Part shown: in pieces, positions 23,905 to 32,847 of the stretch
Numbering within the stretch: the stretch's first letter is position 1
Layout: every line of letters begins with the position of its first letter
Assembly: GCF_900103815.1 (NCBI RefSeq)
Contig: NZ_FNHZ01000002.1
Span: forward strand, 124,001-188,000
DNA: 64,000 nucleotides
Direction of reading: 5' to 3'
DNA from: Lachnospira pectinoschiza
GTDB taxonomy: Bacteria > Bacillota > Clostridia > Lachnospirales > Lachnospiraceae
Notes under the pieces: model-generated
The model's database searches: none
What the model was told of the DNA's origin: nothing
What the model saw: only the letters and a program-made list of their open reading frames with translations
Program-made: the position numbers and the translations under genes

Positions 23905-24438
23905 CTAATTTCTTGAGGTTAAGTCAATATTAATAGCCTCTAAAAAATGCACAATTACGCCATTTGCCTGTCCAATCTTGTAAGTTTTATCAACTTCATC
24001 ATAGGTAAAGCTTTTTCTGCCTCCCTTTTCCATGCGCTCCCAGAAATATAGGATGTCTCTAAAGGGAAGGTAATAAAATTCATTTTTATGGCTGAAGTAT
24101 AGAATAATAAAGGAAATTCCGTCTTGTTTCTCAAAATCCTTCATAAAATCTATCTGGTGCTGATGGATATTAGCTAGGGGAAATGTATCCGTCTGGCACT
24201 CTTTTGCATCAAAGCAAATTGGGATTCCTTGCACTACGCCAATGTAGTCCACCGTACTTTTCTGGTCAAAATAAGCAAGTGTAATCTGTCTCGTATTTTG
24301 ATCCATTTTCACAGGTTTAATTGGTGTAGGTATCTTCTGAATCAGGGCCAGTCCCTTTTCCTTGTATTTATCTATGGATATGTTTATAAATTCTTCTAGT
24401 GCTTCGCCTCTAAGTCCTCTTGAATTCCAGGTTCCCAT
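23905..24438 (-). CDS. recU: Holliday junction resolvase RecU
   Basis: RecU resolves Holliday junctions in recombination and repair in Gram-positives. The 177-residue product matches the family core: S-T-V-D-Y-I-G with the metal-binding Asp, then I-C-F-D-A-K-E (D-x-K where B. subtilis has E-x-K), F-P-L-A-N-I-H-Q-H-Q and D-G-I-S-F. The N-terminus is short; the R-G-L-R-G-E-A-L-E segment corresponds to the N-R-G-M-x-x-E region. The first 43 nt overlap the end of the pseudouridine synthase gene in another frame. In Bacillus recU is next to ponA; here it is not. Confidence 0.9.
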   Translation of the reverse strand: MGTWNSRGLRGEALEEFINISIDKYKEKGLALIQKIPTPIKPVKMDQNTRQITLAYFDQKSTVDYIGVVQGIPICFDAKECQTDTFPLANIHQHQIDFMKDFEKQDGISFIILYFSHKNEFYYLPFRDILYFWERMEKGGRKSFTYDEVDKTYKIGQANGVIVHFLEAINIDLTSRN

Positions 24439-25409
24439 AGTCCCTCTCCTTTAAGTATAGATAAAAAGAGCTTTGGTATTTCACTCTTAATATTTATCTT
24501 TTTATCTTCTAAATCGCAATTAAGCTCAAAAGCCGTAAGTAGCTGACTCTTTAGCTTATACTTTGACTTAAAATACTCATTTGTCTTACTATCACCGTAC
24601 TTGTAATCTCCAATAAGTGGGTGATTGATGGAAGCTAGGTGGGCTCTAATTTGATGAGTCTTACCAGTTATAAGTTCCACCTTAAGTAGGGTATATTTAC
24701 CGTTATTAGCAATGGGAGTATATTTTGTAGAAATGTATTCCTCAAGCTCATTGCTATCTTTAACACTTACCTTATTTAACTTATTATCCTTAGTTAAGGA
24801 GCCAGAAATAGTCTCTTTCTTAGTTAAAACTCCCTTAACCACAGTGATATAGTATTTATCAAAAGTTCTATCTTTAAAGCCCTTTGAAAGCTCCTGCAAG
24901 CCCTTAATAGTCTTACCACAGGCAACAATTCCTGAAGTATTTCTATCAAGTCTATTGCAAACACTAGGCTTAAAAGTATCTAAATCTTCGATTTTTAAAT
25001 CCCCCTTATGAATCAAATAAGCAATAAGAAGCTCGTTTAAGGATACATCATCATTCTTGGCTTTCTGAGTAAGAAGGCCTACTGGTTTGTCTATGAAAAT
25101 GTAATCTTCATCCTCATATATCACCTTTAGCTCCTTATATATCTTCTTATAGTAGTCAGAAAGCTTGTTATCTACTTTAGCCTGCTCCCCCTTAGTAAAC
25201 TTATCAAGGGTTTCATCGGCAAAAAAGATTTTAATGACATCATCTTTTTTAAGTAAATCCTTGCCATCACTTTTCTTACCATTAAGAGTTATATTCTTTT
25301 TTCTAAGCATCTTGTAAATAAAGCTAAGAGGCGCATTTGATAGGTATTTGGCTAGGTACTTATCAAGCCTCTGGTTAGCATTTTTATTGCTTATAATAAT
25401 TTCTTTCAT
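24396..25409 (-). CDS. RluA-family pseudouridine synthase with S4 domain
   Basis: The enzyme isomerises uridines in ribosomal RNA. The N-terminal S4 RNA-binding domain spans about 1-65 and the catalytic motif N-R-L-D-R-N-T-S-G, with the essential Asp, lies near residue 160, followed by a K-T-H-Q-I-R-A-H-L motif. At 337 residues it resembles RluC/RluD. The target uridine cannot be assigned from sequence. The 3' end overlaps recU by 43 nt. Confidence 0.92.
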   Translation of the reverse strand: MKEIIISNKNANQRLDKYLAKYLSNAPLSFIYKMLRKKNITLNGKKSDGKDLLKKDDVIKIFFADETLDKFTKGEQAKVDNKLSDYYKKIYKELKVIYEDEDYIFIDKPVGLLTQKAKNDDVSLNELLIAYLIHKGDLKIEDLDTFKPSVCNRLDRNTSGIVACGKTIKGLQELSKGFKDRTFDKYYITVVKGVLTKKETISGSLTKDNKLNKVSVKDSNELEEYISTKYTPIANNGKYTLLKVELITGKTHQIRAHLASINHPLIGDYKYGDSKTNEYFKSKYKLKSQLLTAFELNCDLEDKKINIKSEIPKLFLSILKGEGLWEPGIQEDLEAKH

Positions 25410-25448
25410 AGTTCTTCCTTGTAAATTTATTAATAAAAATGTTACGCA

Positions 25449-26003
25449 TTACACGCACATATTTAAAATCTGCTTCTCTAAATACTTAGTTCTAGCGATT
25501 TCCTTTTCATCTCTATTCTTAAGATTTAAGCTCTTAAGTTCTTTTATGAATTTTTCTTCACTAGATATAAAGTTTACATTTGCATCAATCTTAACATTAG
25601 ATAAGAATTCCTTTATGTTAGTTCTTAGGAAATTCTCATCAATTTTCTCTCTTGTATAAAGATAAAGAGTGTTATTATCAAGGGCTAGAGCCTCGATGGA
25701 TACTGGGTTTTGCTTATTAGATAGTATTAAATCAAAATCCGTATGTGGGTAATTTGTAGCTCTTATTTTTTCATAAAAATCCTTATCTATAGCCTTAGCT
25801 CTAAAGCATATTATTAGGTTTACTAAGAATTTTGCAAAGGGTAAAACTAAGATAACAGCCACTAAAGTACAGTAGTTATTTCTTGTTTTAAACACTAATA
25901 AACCAATAACATATAGTAAAATTATTACAAAAACAAAGCCAATACAAATCCCTAAATTTAGCTTCTTCTTATGATCAATATATCCTTTTTGTCCCTTTTC
26001 CAT
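25449..26003 (-). CDS. Uncharacterised protein with two membrane helices
   Basis: I do not recognise this 184-residue protein. Two hydrophobic helices (about 15-38 and 42-65) are followed by a soluble region of about 115 residues rich in Lys, Glu and Asn, with no catalytic motif I can name. This part would face the cytoplasm if the basic N-terminus is inside. It sits between two pseudouridine synthase genes but has its own spacing and no clear link to RNA modification. Confidence 0.6.
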   Translation of the reverse strand: MEKGQKGYIDHKKKLNLGICIGFVFVIILLYVIGLLVFKTRNNYCTLVAVILVLPFAKFLVNLIICFRAKAIDKDFYEKIRATNYPHTDFDLILSNKQNPVSIEALALDNNTLYLYTREKIDENFLRTNIKEFLSNVKIDANVNFISSEEKFIKELKSLNLKNRDEKEIARTKYLEKQILNMCV

Positions 26004-26041
26004 TATTACATCCCCTTAGTTATAAATTATGTAAGAAAACT

Positions 26042-26833
26042 TTATACCAATGCCTTTAAATCCTCTAATTCTTTTTCTGTTAATTCCCTATATTCGCCTT
26101 CTGCTAAGTTAGGGTCTAACTCTAAATTTCCCATGGAAACTCTTTGTAAATAAAGAACCTCAGACTCCACAGCTCTAAACATTTTCTTAATCTGATGGTA
26201 CTTGCCCTCTTTAATAGTTATCCTACAAGCGGTAACTAGTCCTTCATAGTGGCACTCTTCTCTACTATCTTCATCTATATAGTCTAGGCTTTCATTACTA
26301 GTCTCTAAGATTTCTAGTTTAGCTGGCAGAGTCTTAAAACTACCATCTTCTTTTGAAGAATCTTTTAAGATTATGCCTTCCATAAACTTAGTAGCAACGC
26401 TAGCTTCGATTGTTCCCCTAGCTTTAAGATAGTAGGTCTTTTCTACATGCTTTTTTGGAGATAACATTTTATGAGCTAAGTCTCCATCATTAGAGATAAT
26501 TACAAGACCATGAGTATCCTTATCTAGTCTTCCAATAGGGAATAAATCCGCTCTTGTTTTATCTAGAATTAGGTCCACAACTGTCTTTGCATTCTTATCT
26601 CTACTTGCTGAAATTACTCCTGCTGGCTTATTAAGCATGAAATACTCAAATCTTTTTAGAATTATTTCTTGCCCATCAAAGAAAATTTTATCCTTTTCAT
26701 TATCGATTTTTAACTCAGGCTTTAACTTATTATTACCATTAACAGAAATTCTGCCCTTCTTTATAAGCTCTTTAACCTGACTTCTTGTGCCCACAGAAGC
26801 TTCCACCAAGTGTTTATCTAGTCTTACTAACAT
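26042..26833 (-). CDS. RsuA/RluB-family pseudouridine synthase
   Basis: The product has an N-terminal S4 domain (about 1-55) and the RsuA-type catalytic motif G-R-L-D-K-D-T-H-G with the essential Asp near residue 97. The family modifies 16S U516 (RsuA) or 23S sites (RluB/E/F). I chose ATG 26833 because GGAG lies 7 nt upstream of it, while an ATG at 26857 would overlap the preceding gene without a ribosome binding site. The chosen start follows the methyltransferase stop by 8 nt. Confidence 0.9.
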   Translation of the reverse strand: MLVRLDKHLVEASVGTRSQVKELIKKGRISVNGNNKLKPELKIDNEKDKIFFDGQEIILKRFEYFMLNKPAGVISASRDKNAKTVVDLILDKTRADLFPIGRLDKDTHGLVIISNDGDLAHKMLSPKKHVEKTYYLKARGTIEASVATKFMEGIILKDSSKEDGSFKTLPAKLEILETSNESLDYIDEDSREECHYEGLVTACRITIKEGKYHQIKKMFRAVESEVLYLQRVSMGNLELDPNLAEGEYRELTEKELEDLKALV

Positions 26834-26841
26834 ATAATCTC

Positions 26842-28221
26842 CTACATCCATCTCCAACCAGCAAGATATTTATTCTTAACCTGGCCGTTGTTAAACTTAC
26901 CCCAACCAAGAGGGTAACCAGAAACGCCAATTAATACCCAGCCGTTTTTAACATCTGTAAAGTCGTCGCAGTCAAGAGTTTCACCCTTTAAGTACTTAAC
27001 GACTCTTTCATCATTTACATCCAAATCAATTACATTTGGATAATCCTTTAATTTAAGGGCCATAGCAAGAGCCTGGCTTGGTTCAAATCTATTCTTCTTG
27101 ATTTCTCCAAGAAGTAAACCATTTCTAATAATACGAAGGCCCTTTTCTTCCTGCATATACTTTGAAACAAGATAACAATATGTACCACGGATATTGATAT
27201 ATTTGCTATCGTAATCAAAGTTAAAGAAATCAAGGAAATCAGTAACTTCCTTTGGCACCTTATTATTAAAGCCTGGATTTACAAAATGTATATTATTATC
27301 AGGGTCAAGTTCGCCCTTCTTTTTAAGCAATGCCACGAAGTGACCTTCACCTTCCATCTTGTGTGGGAAAATTCTTACGGTTTTAGAAATGTTCATTTCC
27401 TTGTCAGAATCACTTTCCTCAAAGCCGTGTGAAAAGCCTTCGTATGGCTTAATATCTACAAGTTCAAAGTCATCTCTATTAGTTAAGAGATACTTAATTG
27501 TCTCTTCATCTTCAAGCTTACTAAAAGTACATGTTGAATAAAGCATCATTCCGCCTGGCTTTAGCATTTCTGCACCTGACATAATAACGCTTCTTTGAAT
27601 TTCAGCATAAACTTCAGGACCTGTCTTTTCCCAAGCCTTAATTAGCTTGTTGTCCTTTCTAAACATACCTTCACCAGAACATGGAGCATCAATTAAAATC
27701 TTATCGAAAAACTCAGAGAATCTATCCTTAATCTGCTTAGGATCTTCATTTAAGACGCAGATTTTATTATCTCCGTTAACTTCTACATTTTTCAAAAGAG
27801 CCTTAGTTCTTGAATTACTAATGTCGTTAGTAATAAGTAAGCCAGTGTTATCAAGCTTTGCAGCAAGTTCAGTAGACTTACCACCAGGAGCTGCACACAT
27901 ATCAAAAACTACGTCTCCCTTGTTTATAGGTAAGACGTTAGCTGGTGTCATAGCACTTGGCTCTTGTATATAGTAAAGACCTGCAAAGTAATATGGATGC
28001 TTTGCGGGTTTATCCTCTTCTTCATAATAAAAGCCATTTTCAATCCATGGAATTGGCTTTAGCTTAAATGGGGAAATCTTTAAGAAATCCTCAGTTGAAA
28101 TCTTTAAATTATTAACTCTTAAACCATAAAGTCTTGTGTCATCAAAACTGTTAAGATAGCTTTCAAAATCATCGCCTAGCATTTCCTTCATGGAAGCTAG
28201 ATATTTCTCTGGTAAATTCAT
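26842..28221 (-). CDS. RsmF/NOL1-NOP2-type RNA cytosine-5 methyltransferase
   Basis: The protein transfers a methyl group from S-adenosylmethionine to cytosine C5 in rRNA. The SAM-binding motif C-A-A-P-G-G-K-S-T is near residue 110, and the two catalytic cysteines lie in D-A-P-C-S-G-E-G (near 180) and S-T-C-T-F (near 232). The C-terminal third (about 300-459) matches the extra RNA-binding region of RsmF-type enzymes, making it longer than RsmB catalytic cores. It is followed closely by the RsuA-type gene. Repeat copy B lies just upstream. Confidence 0.92.
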   Translation of the reverse strand: MNLPEKYLASMKEMLGDDFESYLNSFDDTRLYGLRVNNLKISTEDFLKISPFKLKPIPWIENGFYYEEEDKPAKHPYYFAGLYYIQEPSAMTPANVLPINKGDVVFDMCAAPGGKSTELAAKLDNTGLLITNDISNSRTKALLKNVEVNGDNKICVLNEDPKQIKDRFSEFFDKILIDAPCSGEGMFRKDNKLIKAWEKTGPEVYAEIQRSVIMSGAEMLKPGGMMLYSTCTFSKLEDEETIKYLLTNRDDFELVDIKPYEGFSHGFEESDSDKEMNISKTVRIFPHKMEGEGHFVALLKKKGELDPDNNIHFVNPGFNNKVPKEVTDFLDFFNFDYDSKYINIRGTYCYLVSKYMQEEKGLRIIRNGLLLGEIKKNRFEPSQALAMALKLKDYPNVIDLDVNDERVVKYLKGETLDCDDFTDVKNGWVLIGVSGYPLGWGKFNNGQVKNKYLAGWRWM

Positions 28222-28275
28222 AAGCTACTCCTTTAAATTACTTCTTAAAGCAGAGAATCCTAAATTCTACACTGC

Positions 28276-28436
28276 GGTAAAGCGGACATTCGGAATCCGC
28301 TTCGCTACTTCCTCATGAACGCAGTGGCACTTTGTGCCACTTGTCAGAAGGGGCTTAACCCCTTCTGACACTAGTAAGCTTTACACCCCGCTTAAAGCTT
28401 ACGCTTTTGAAGCGGGGGATTGCTTACACTGCGTTC
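28276..28436 (-). repeat. Structured intergenic repeat, copy B (about 161 nt)
   Basis: Read on the minus strand this is nearly identical to copy A at 5165-5327. Outer arms GAACGCAGTG/CACTGCGTTC and the three inner stems are kept, and by eye I count about four differences, mostly in loops or linkers. It starts right after the T-tract of the terminator at 28437-28491 and ends about 55 nt before the RsmF-type start. Relative to local transcription it has the same orientation as copy A. Confidence 0.9.
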
Positions 28437-28491
28437 AAAAAAATACATATACCAAAGCTCATAGCTTAGCAATCGCTTTAGTATATGTATT
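28437..28491 (-). terminator. Terminator after the coiled-coil gene
   Basis: A 17-bp stem with one mismatch (28475-28491/28442-28458) is followed on the minus strand by seven T residues. Repeat copy B starts immediately after the T-tract. Confidence 0.88.
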
Positions 28492-28509
28492 ATAATGTCT
28501 TATAAAATA

Positions 28510-29127
28510 TTATAAATCTTCTTCAGATTCATCATCTAATTTCTGTGCCTTTGTCTCTGCTGTCTCTGCTGCTACTTCAGCAGTATCATCTGTGGCACCC
28601 TTAAGCTCGTTTCTATTGTTATTAACAACAGATAAAACGTCCTCTAAGCCATTAAGTAATGACTCATACTTCTGCTTATTATCTCTAATTGAGTGTTCAA
28701 TAATAAACTGTAACTTAGCTAACATATCGTCTGTATACTGCATTGCGCCGTATCTAATGTCGTTAGCTTCGCCTGTTGCGCTATCAAGTATTTGTTGAGC
28801 TTGAGCTGTAGCAGTCTCAATAAGTTCATTAGCCTGAGCGTAAGCTCTCTGCATAATCTCATGTTCATTAACAAGTTCCTCTGTCTGAACCTGTGCTGTT
28901 CTTAAAATAGCCTCTGCCTGTTCCTTTGCATCTGCAATAATGGCATCCTTGTTATTAAGAATCTTTTGGTACTTCTTAACTTCTTCTGGAGTCTTTAATC
29001 GAAGCTCTTTTAACATCTCTTCCATCTCGCTTCTATCAACAATAATCTTGTTCTTTGATAAACCATAGAACTTACAGCTGTCGATATAACTTTCAATGTC
29101 GCTAATCATCTGTTCAATTCTGCTCAT
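28510..29127 (-). CDS. Coiled-coil protein, DivIVA/V-ATPase subunit H-like
   Basis: This 205-residue protein is almost entirely alpha-helical, with an Ala/Gln/Glu-rich coiled coil between about 60 and 135 and an acidic C-terminal tail. Such proteins next to coaD and rsmD in Clostridia are often labelled ATPase or H+-ATPase subunit H, but I see no nucleotide-binding motif. The N-terminal Y-G-L-S-K-N-K region is loosely reminiscent of DivIVA-type membrane-binding domains. Function is unknown; a scaffold role is a guess from shape. Confidence 0.65.
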   Translation of the reverse strand: MSRIEQMISDIESYIDSCKFYGLSKNKIIVDRSEMEEMLKELRLKTPEEVKKYQKILNNKDAIIADAKEQAEAILRTAQVQTEELVNEHEIMQRAYAQANELIETATAQAQQILDSATGEANDIRYGAMQYTDDMLAKLQFIIEHSIRDNKQKYESLLNGLEDVLSVVNNNRNELKGATDDTAEVAAETAETKAQKLDDESEEDL

Positions 29128-29143
29128 ACTCTCTCTCCCTCAA

Positions 29144-29632
29144 CTAATTATTTGATGCATTATATTTTTCATTTACTTTATCAATAACATATTCTGGAAC
29201 AAATTTTGAGATGTCCCCATGATACATTGCCATCTCCTTTACAATGCTTGAACTTAAGTAAGCATATTCAAGACTTGTATTAAGGAATACAGTGTCAATG
29301 CTTGGTGCAGCCACTTTGTTTGTTTGTGACATTGCAAGTTCGTATTCAAAATCTGTTACAGCACGAAGGCCTCTAATAATAGCGTTAACCTCGTGTTCTT
29401 TAGCAAATTCCACTAAAAGTCCACTAAATGATAATACTTCTACATTTGGAATGTGCTTTGTTACTTCTTTTAACATATTAACACGTTCATCTACTGAAAA
29501 CAATGGTGTTTTAGCCTTGTTATTTAGTACTCCTACAATAAGGTGGTCTACTAATTTTGCTGAACGTTCGATAATATCTAAGTGACCTAATGTTACCGGA
29601 TCAAAGCTGCCCGGATAAATTGCTTTTTTCAC
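29144..29632 (-). CDS. coaD: Phosphopantetheine adenylyltransferase CoaD
   Basis: CoaD performs the penultimate step of coenzyme A synthesis. The 162-residue protein has the nucleotidyltransferase motif [11 protein letters not shown] (7-17) and the C-terminal S-S-I-V-K-E motif. Translation starts at GTG 29632 immediately after the rsmD stop, with the GGGAGA site inside the rsmD end. The rsmD-coaD pairing is widely conserved. Confidence 0.97.
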   Translation of the reverse strand: MKKAIYPGSFDPVTLGHLDIIERSAKLVDHLIVGVLNNKAKTPLFSVDERVNMLKEVTKHIPNVEVLSFSGLLVEFAKEHEVNAIIRGLRAVTDFEYELAMSQTNKVAAPSIDTVFLNTSLEYAYLSSSIVKEMAMYHGDISKFVPEYVIDKVNEKYNASNN

Positions 29633-29633
29633 T

Positions 29634-30194
29634 TTATTTGTCTCCCTTTAGTTTAAAAAATAAATGCTTATTTGTCTTATAAGTCTTAGCTCTAACTAAT
29701 TCAAAGCCAAGCTCTTCTGCATAGTCTAAGTCAACATCAAGGGCCTCTTCAACAATAATAATTGAATATTCATCAACTATTCCTGCCTGCTTAATTGCCT
29801 TTAATGTTTCAAACTCATAGTCCTTTCCGTATGGAGGATCCATGAATACTATGTCAAATATTTCACCGCCCTTAAGACGATTTATTGCTGATAAACAATC
29901 GCATTCCATTAAGTTAGCCTTATCTGCTAATTTTGTAAATGCTAAATTGTCCTTAATAACCCCACAAGCATTTTTTGCATTTTCAACTAATGTAGCACTT
30001 TTAGCACCCCTGCTTAAAGCCTCGATTCCAATAGCCCCACTACCAGAATAGAGGTCTAGAAAATTTGATCCTACGATATCTGATTGTAGAATATTAAATA
30101 AGGTTTCCTTTATTCTATCAGTTGTAGGTCTTGTTCCTGGTCCCTCAATGGTTTTAAGAGGGAGGTGTCTAGCACTTCCTGCAATAACTCTCAT
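29634..30194 (-). CDS. rsmD: 16S rRNA guanine-N2 methyltransferase RsmD
   Basis: RsmD methylates G966 of 16S rRNA. The 186-residue product begins M-R-V-I-A-G-S-A-R and carries the R-P-T-T-D-R-I-K-E segment, the SAM-binding [11 protein letters not shown] motif (about 43-53) and the catalytic D-P-P-Y motif. It is coupled to coaD downstream. Confidence 0.96.
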   Translation of the reverse strand: MRVIAGSARHLPLKTIEGPGTRPTTDRIKETLFNILQSDIVGSNFLDLYSGSGAIGIEALSRGAKSATLVENAKNACGVIKDNLAFTKLADKANLMECDCLSAINRLKGGEIFDIVFMDPPYGKDYEFETLKAIKQAGIVDEYSIIIVEEALDVDLDYAEELGFELVRAKTYKTNKHLFFKLKGDK

Positions 30195-30217
30195 ATGTGT
30201 CCTTTCTTAGCATATCA

Positions 30218-32701
30218 CTATTCAAAAAAGTTCTTTAAGTCGCCTCTTGAATTGATACCTAACTTATTAAATATAACCTTCATGTTAGATTTAACAGTAC
30301 TTTCTGCAATAAATAACTGCTCTGCAATTTCTTTGTTTGTAAGACGCTGTGCGGCAAGCTTTGCAACATCAGCCTCTCTTACTGTTAGGCCGTAATCTGC
30401 TAACATTCTTCCGGCCTTCTTAACTGTCTTAACACCCTTTTCATAGTTCTTAGCATGCTTATTAATGCTCTTTACAAAAGGTGATAAAGTCTTGCTGATT
30501 GTGATTTCATCAAGCATATCGCCAATGTATGAATAGTTCTGAACGAATGGCATAATAATTCTATCATGAACAGCTAATTCCATAGCCTCAAGTAAGAATC
30601 TCTTAGCTTTTTCAGAATCATTAGTTTCGTTATTAGCGATTGCAAGGAAAATGTATGTGTAAATTCTTGGCACTATGTAAGAGAATAACTTACTTAAGCC
30701 GATTAACTGTCCACTAATTCCAAGGAAGTGATGATACTCCTCTGTAAGAATTAAGTATTTACACAATGCAACATTTACATAACTAAGGGAAATAAAGTTA
30801 GCATGATCTTCAATACTCTTCTCATCCTTTAGCCAGTTGCTTATCTTATCAACCTCATCTAAGTCAGTATAGATAAATGCCTTGCACACATCCACCATCT
30901 TAGATAAGTTGTTAGCTGCATCTTCATTAGATGTAAGTCTAAATTCAATATTGTTCATGTATTCCTTGTAGGCATCATTAGCTCCATGATAAATGGAAAT
31001 ACGTGCCATAAGGAAGTTAGCTGCAATATAGATATCATGCTGATTCCTACTATCTGCCATATAAATAACCTTATGACAAAGAATTTCAGCACCATCTATC
31101 TCGCCTCTATTGTAAAGACTTTCTGCCTTCATTAATGCTTCAAAGCCCTTACCGTGTCCATTAGTAATTCTATAATAATTAGGTGCGCAATCCTCAAGTG
31201 AGAACATCTCCACATCTAATCCGCCGATTCTTCTATGGTAAAGAGCCATAATAGAAGGGCTTTCAAAACTAAATGGATACTGTGATGAAATAAGATTTAG
31301 AGGTGACTTTGTAAGATATGTAACCTTTTTAAAGTCCTCATTCATCTTGTTAAAATCATTATAAGTAAAGAAAGCATTGATATACTGAATTTCAGCAAGG
31401 TATGAGTTCTTTTGAATCTCATCTACTAAATCATCGTTCTTGATATCATTTTCAATATCCTTAATTAAGGCCTCCATTGTGTTCTTCTCGTTATATAAGA
31501 ACATGGCAAAGCACATAATAATTGAAAATTCATACTTTCCCTTCTTATCTACCTTCCAATACTGGTTGGCAACATTAAAGAACATATCCTTATTCTCGCG
31601 AATAATATAGCTATAAAGGCTACTAAGGCTTGCATCGCAAGTATAAATCTTTCCATACTCATTAGACTCATTATAAAGCTTAATTGCATAGAAATAATCG
31701 CTATTAGAGAGGTATGTATCCGCAGCTCTCATAGTGATTTCCTTAATTGTATCCTTTGGCTTTTCCTTAAAGACCTTCTGCATGAAGTTCTTAAATACAG
31801 GATTAAAGCTATAAGTTCTAGATAATTTATCATAGTCTATAAGTGAGACTCTTCTTAAATATTCTAGGCATGTTCTTTCATCTAGCTTAGTCTGTGCAAC
31901 GCACTGGCTGATTGTAAATTTATGAAATACTGAGAGATTAATTAAGAAATCTCTTAGTGAATCGTCTAAGTTATACCATATGTTAGTTTCAATAAAATTA
32001 TCAAGGTTCTCTCTTGATGAAGTCTTTGCCTTATCTCCATCATGATCCATATAGAGTTCTACAATATATGGCCAACCCATTGTTTTATTGTAAATGTCTT
32101 TAGCAATTTCAATATCAACTATAATTTCATTTAATCTAAAATAATCATAAATGTCCTCAGGCACGAAGCTTAAGTCACTCTTATCAATACATCCGATTTC
32201 ATTCTTAGTAATTAAATTGATAATATCTTGATAGTGTAATTCATGTATAAGAAATACATACTTTAGACCTGGTGTAGTCGCAGCGTAGTTTATCTTAAAG
32301 AATGTTGCAAGATTATCGTCAAAGACTTTATCAAAGTTATCAATAACAACAACTGTCTGTGCTCTTTCGTTAGTTAAGTTAGACATTAATGAGCAAAGCT
32401 CGTTAACTTCTTCTTCTGTTGTAGGAAATCCTAAATTTGAAAATTGTGCTGCATGTGTTGGGCTAACAAGCTTAATAGCATTGCATAAATTGTTCCAGAA
32501 AATCTCCTTTGATGTGTCTGCATCAATCCAAAGGATTGTGTAGCCTGGGTAATTCTTAAAAAATGTACGGCAAACAATAGATTTACCATACCCTGTTGGC
32601 GCACAGATAAAATTGTATCTGTACTGCTCAAATGAGCTTAACTTATCCTTTAAACGATTAGAAATATAAGCTCTGTTTAGTAATTGTTTAATATGCGCCA
32701 T
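30218..32701 (-). CDS. Large MalT-like STAND ATPase with C-terminal LuxR HTH
   Basis: This 827-residue regulator has an N-terminal P-loop A-P-T-G-Y-G-K-S (34-41), a V-V-V-I-D-N-F-D Walker B-like motif near 113-120, and a long helical-repeat region (about 330-760) of TPR-like type. It ends in a LuxR-type helix-turn-helix (about 765-827: L-T-V-R-E-A-D-V, then L-T-N-K-E-I-A, I-A-E-S-T-V-K-S-N). MalT-type proteins switch on transcription when a ligand binds the repeat region and ATP is bound. The ligand and target genes are unknown. No sugar-uptake genes adjoin it. Confidence 0.9.
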   Translation of the reverse strand: MAHIKQLLNRAYISNRLKDKLSSFEQYRYNFICAPTGYGKSIVCRTFFKNYPGYTILWIDADTSKEIFWNNLCNAIKLVSPTHAAQFSNLGFPTTEEEVNELCSLMSNLTNERAQTVVVIDNFDKVFDDNLATFFKINYAATTPGLKYVFLIHELHYQDIINLITKNEIGCIDKSDLSFVPEDIYDYFRLNEIIVDIEIAKDIYNKTMGWPYIVELYMDHDGDKAKTSSRENLDNFIETNIWYNLDDSLRDFLINLSVFHKFTISQCVAQTKLDERTCLEYLRRVSLIDYDKLSRTYSFNPVFKNFMQKVFKEKPKDTIKEITMRAADTYLSNSDYFYAIKLYNESNEYGKIYTCDASLSSLYSYIIRENKDMFFNVANQYWKVDKKGKYEFSIIMCFAMFLYNEKNTMEALIKDIENDIKNDDLVDEIQKNSYLAEIQYINAFFTYNDFNKMNEDFKKVTYLTKSPLNLISSQYPFSFESPSIMALYHRRIGGLDVEMFSLEDCAPNYYRITNGHGKGFEALMKAESLYNRGEIDGAEILCHKVIYMADSRNQHDIYIAANFLMARISIYHGANDAYKEYMNNIEFRLTSNEDAANNLSKMVDVCKAFIYTDLDEVDKISNWLKDEKSIEDHANFISLSYVNVALCKYLILTEEYHHFLGISGQLIGLSKLFSYIVPRIYTYIFLAIANNETNDSEKAKRFLLEAMELAVHDRIIMPFVQNYSYIGDMLDEITISKTLSPFVKSINKHAKNYEKGVKTVKKAGRMLADYGLTVREADVAKLAAQRLTNKEIAEQLFIAESTVKSNMKVIFNKLGINSRGDLKNFFE

Positions 32702-32765
32702 GTATAACTATCCTCTCTTCATAACATTTCTTCCAATATATAAAGTATAAATCAAATTTTAGTAT

Positions 32766-32847
32766 AAAAAAATGGGTAATCTATACCATTATACCTAAAT
32801 GAATAGGACTAATGACACATTAGCCCTATTTCATAACCCACTTTTTT
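32766..32847. terminator. Bidirectional terminator between gpsA and the LuxR-type gene
   Basis: Outer TGGGTAAT/ATAACCCA-like arms (32773-32780/32833-32840) enclose a 13-bp stem with one mismatch (32802-32814/32818-32830). T-tracts flank it on both strands. It should stop the gpsA transcript on the minus strand. Confidence 0.75.
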
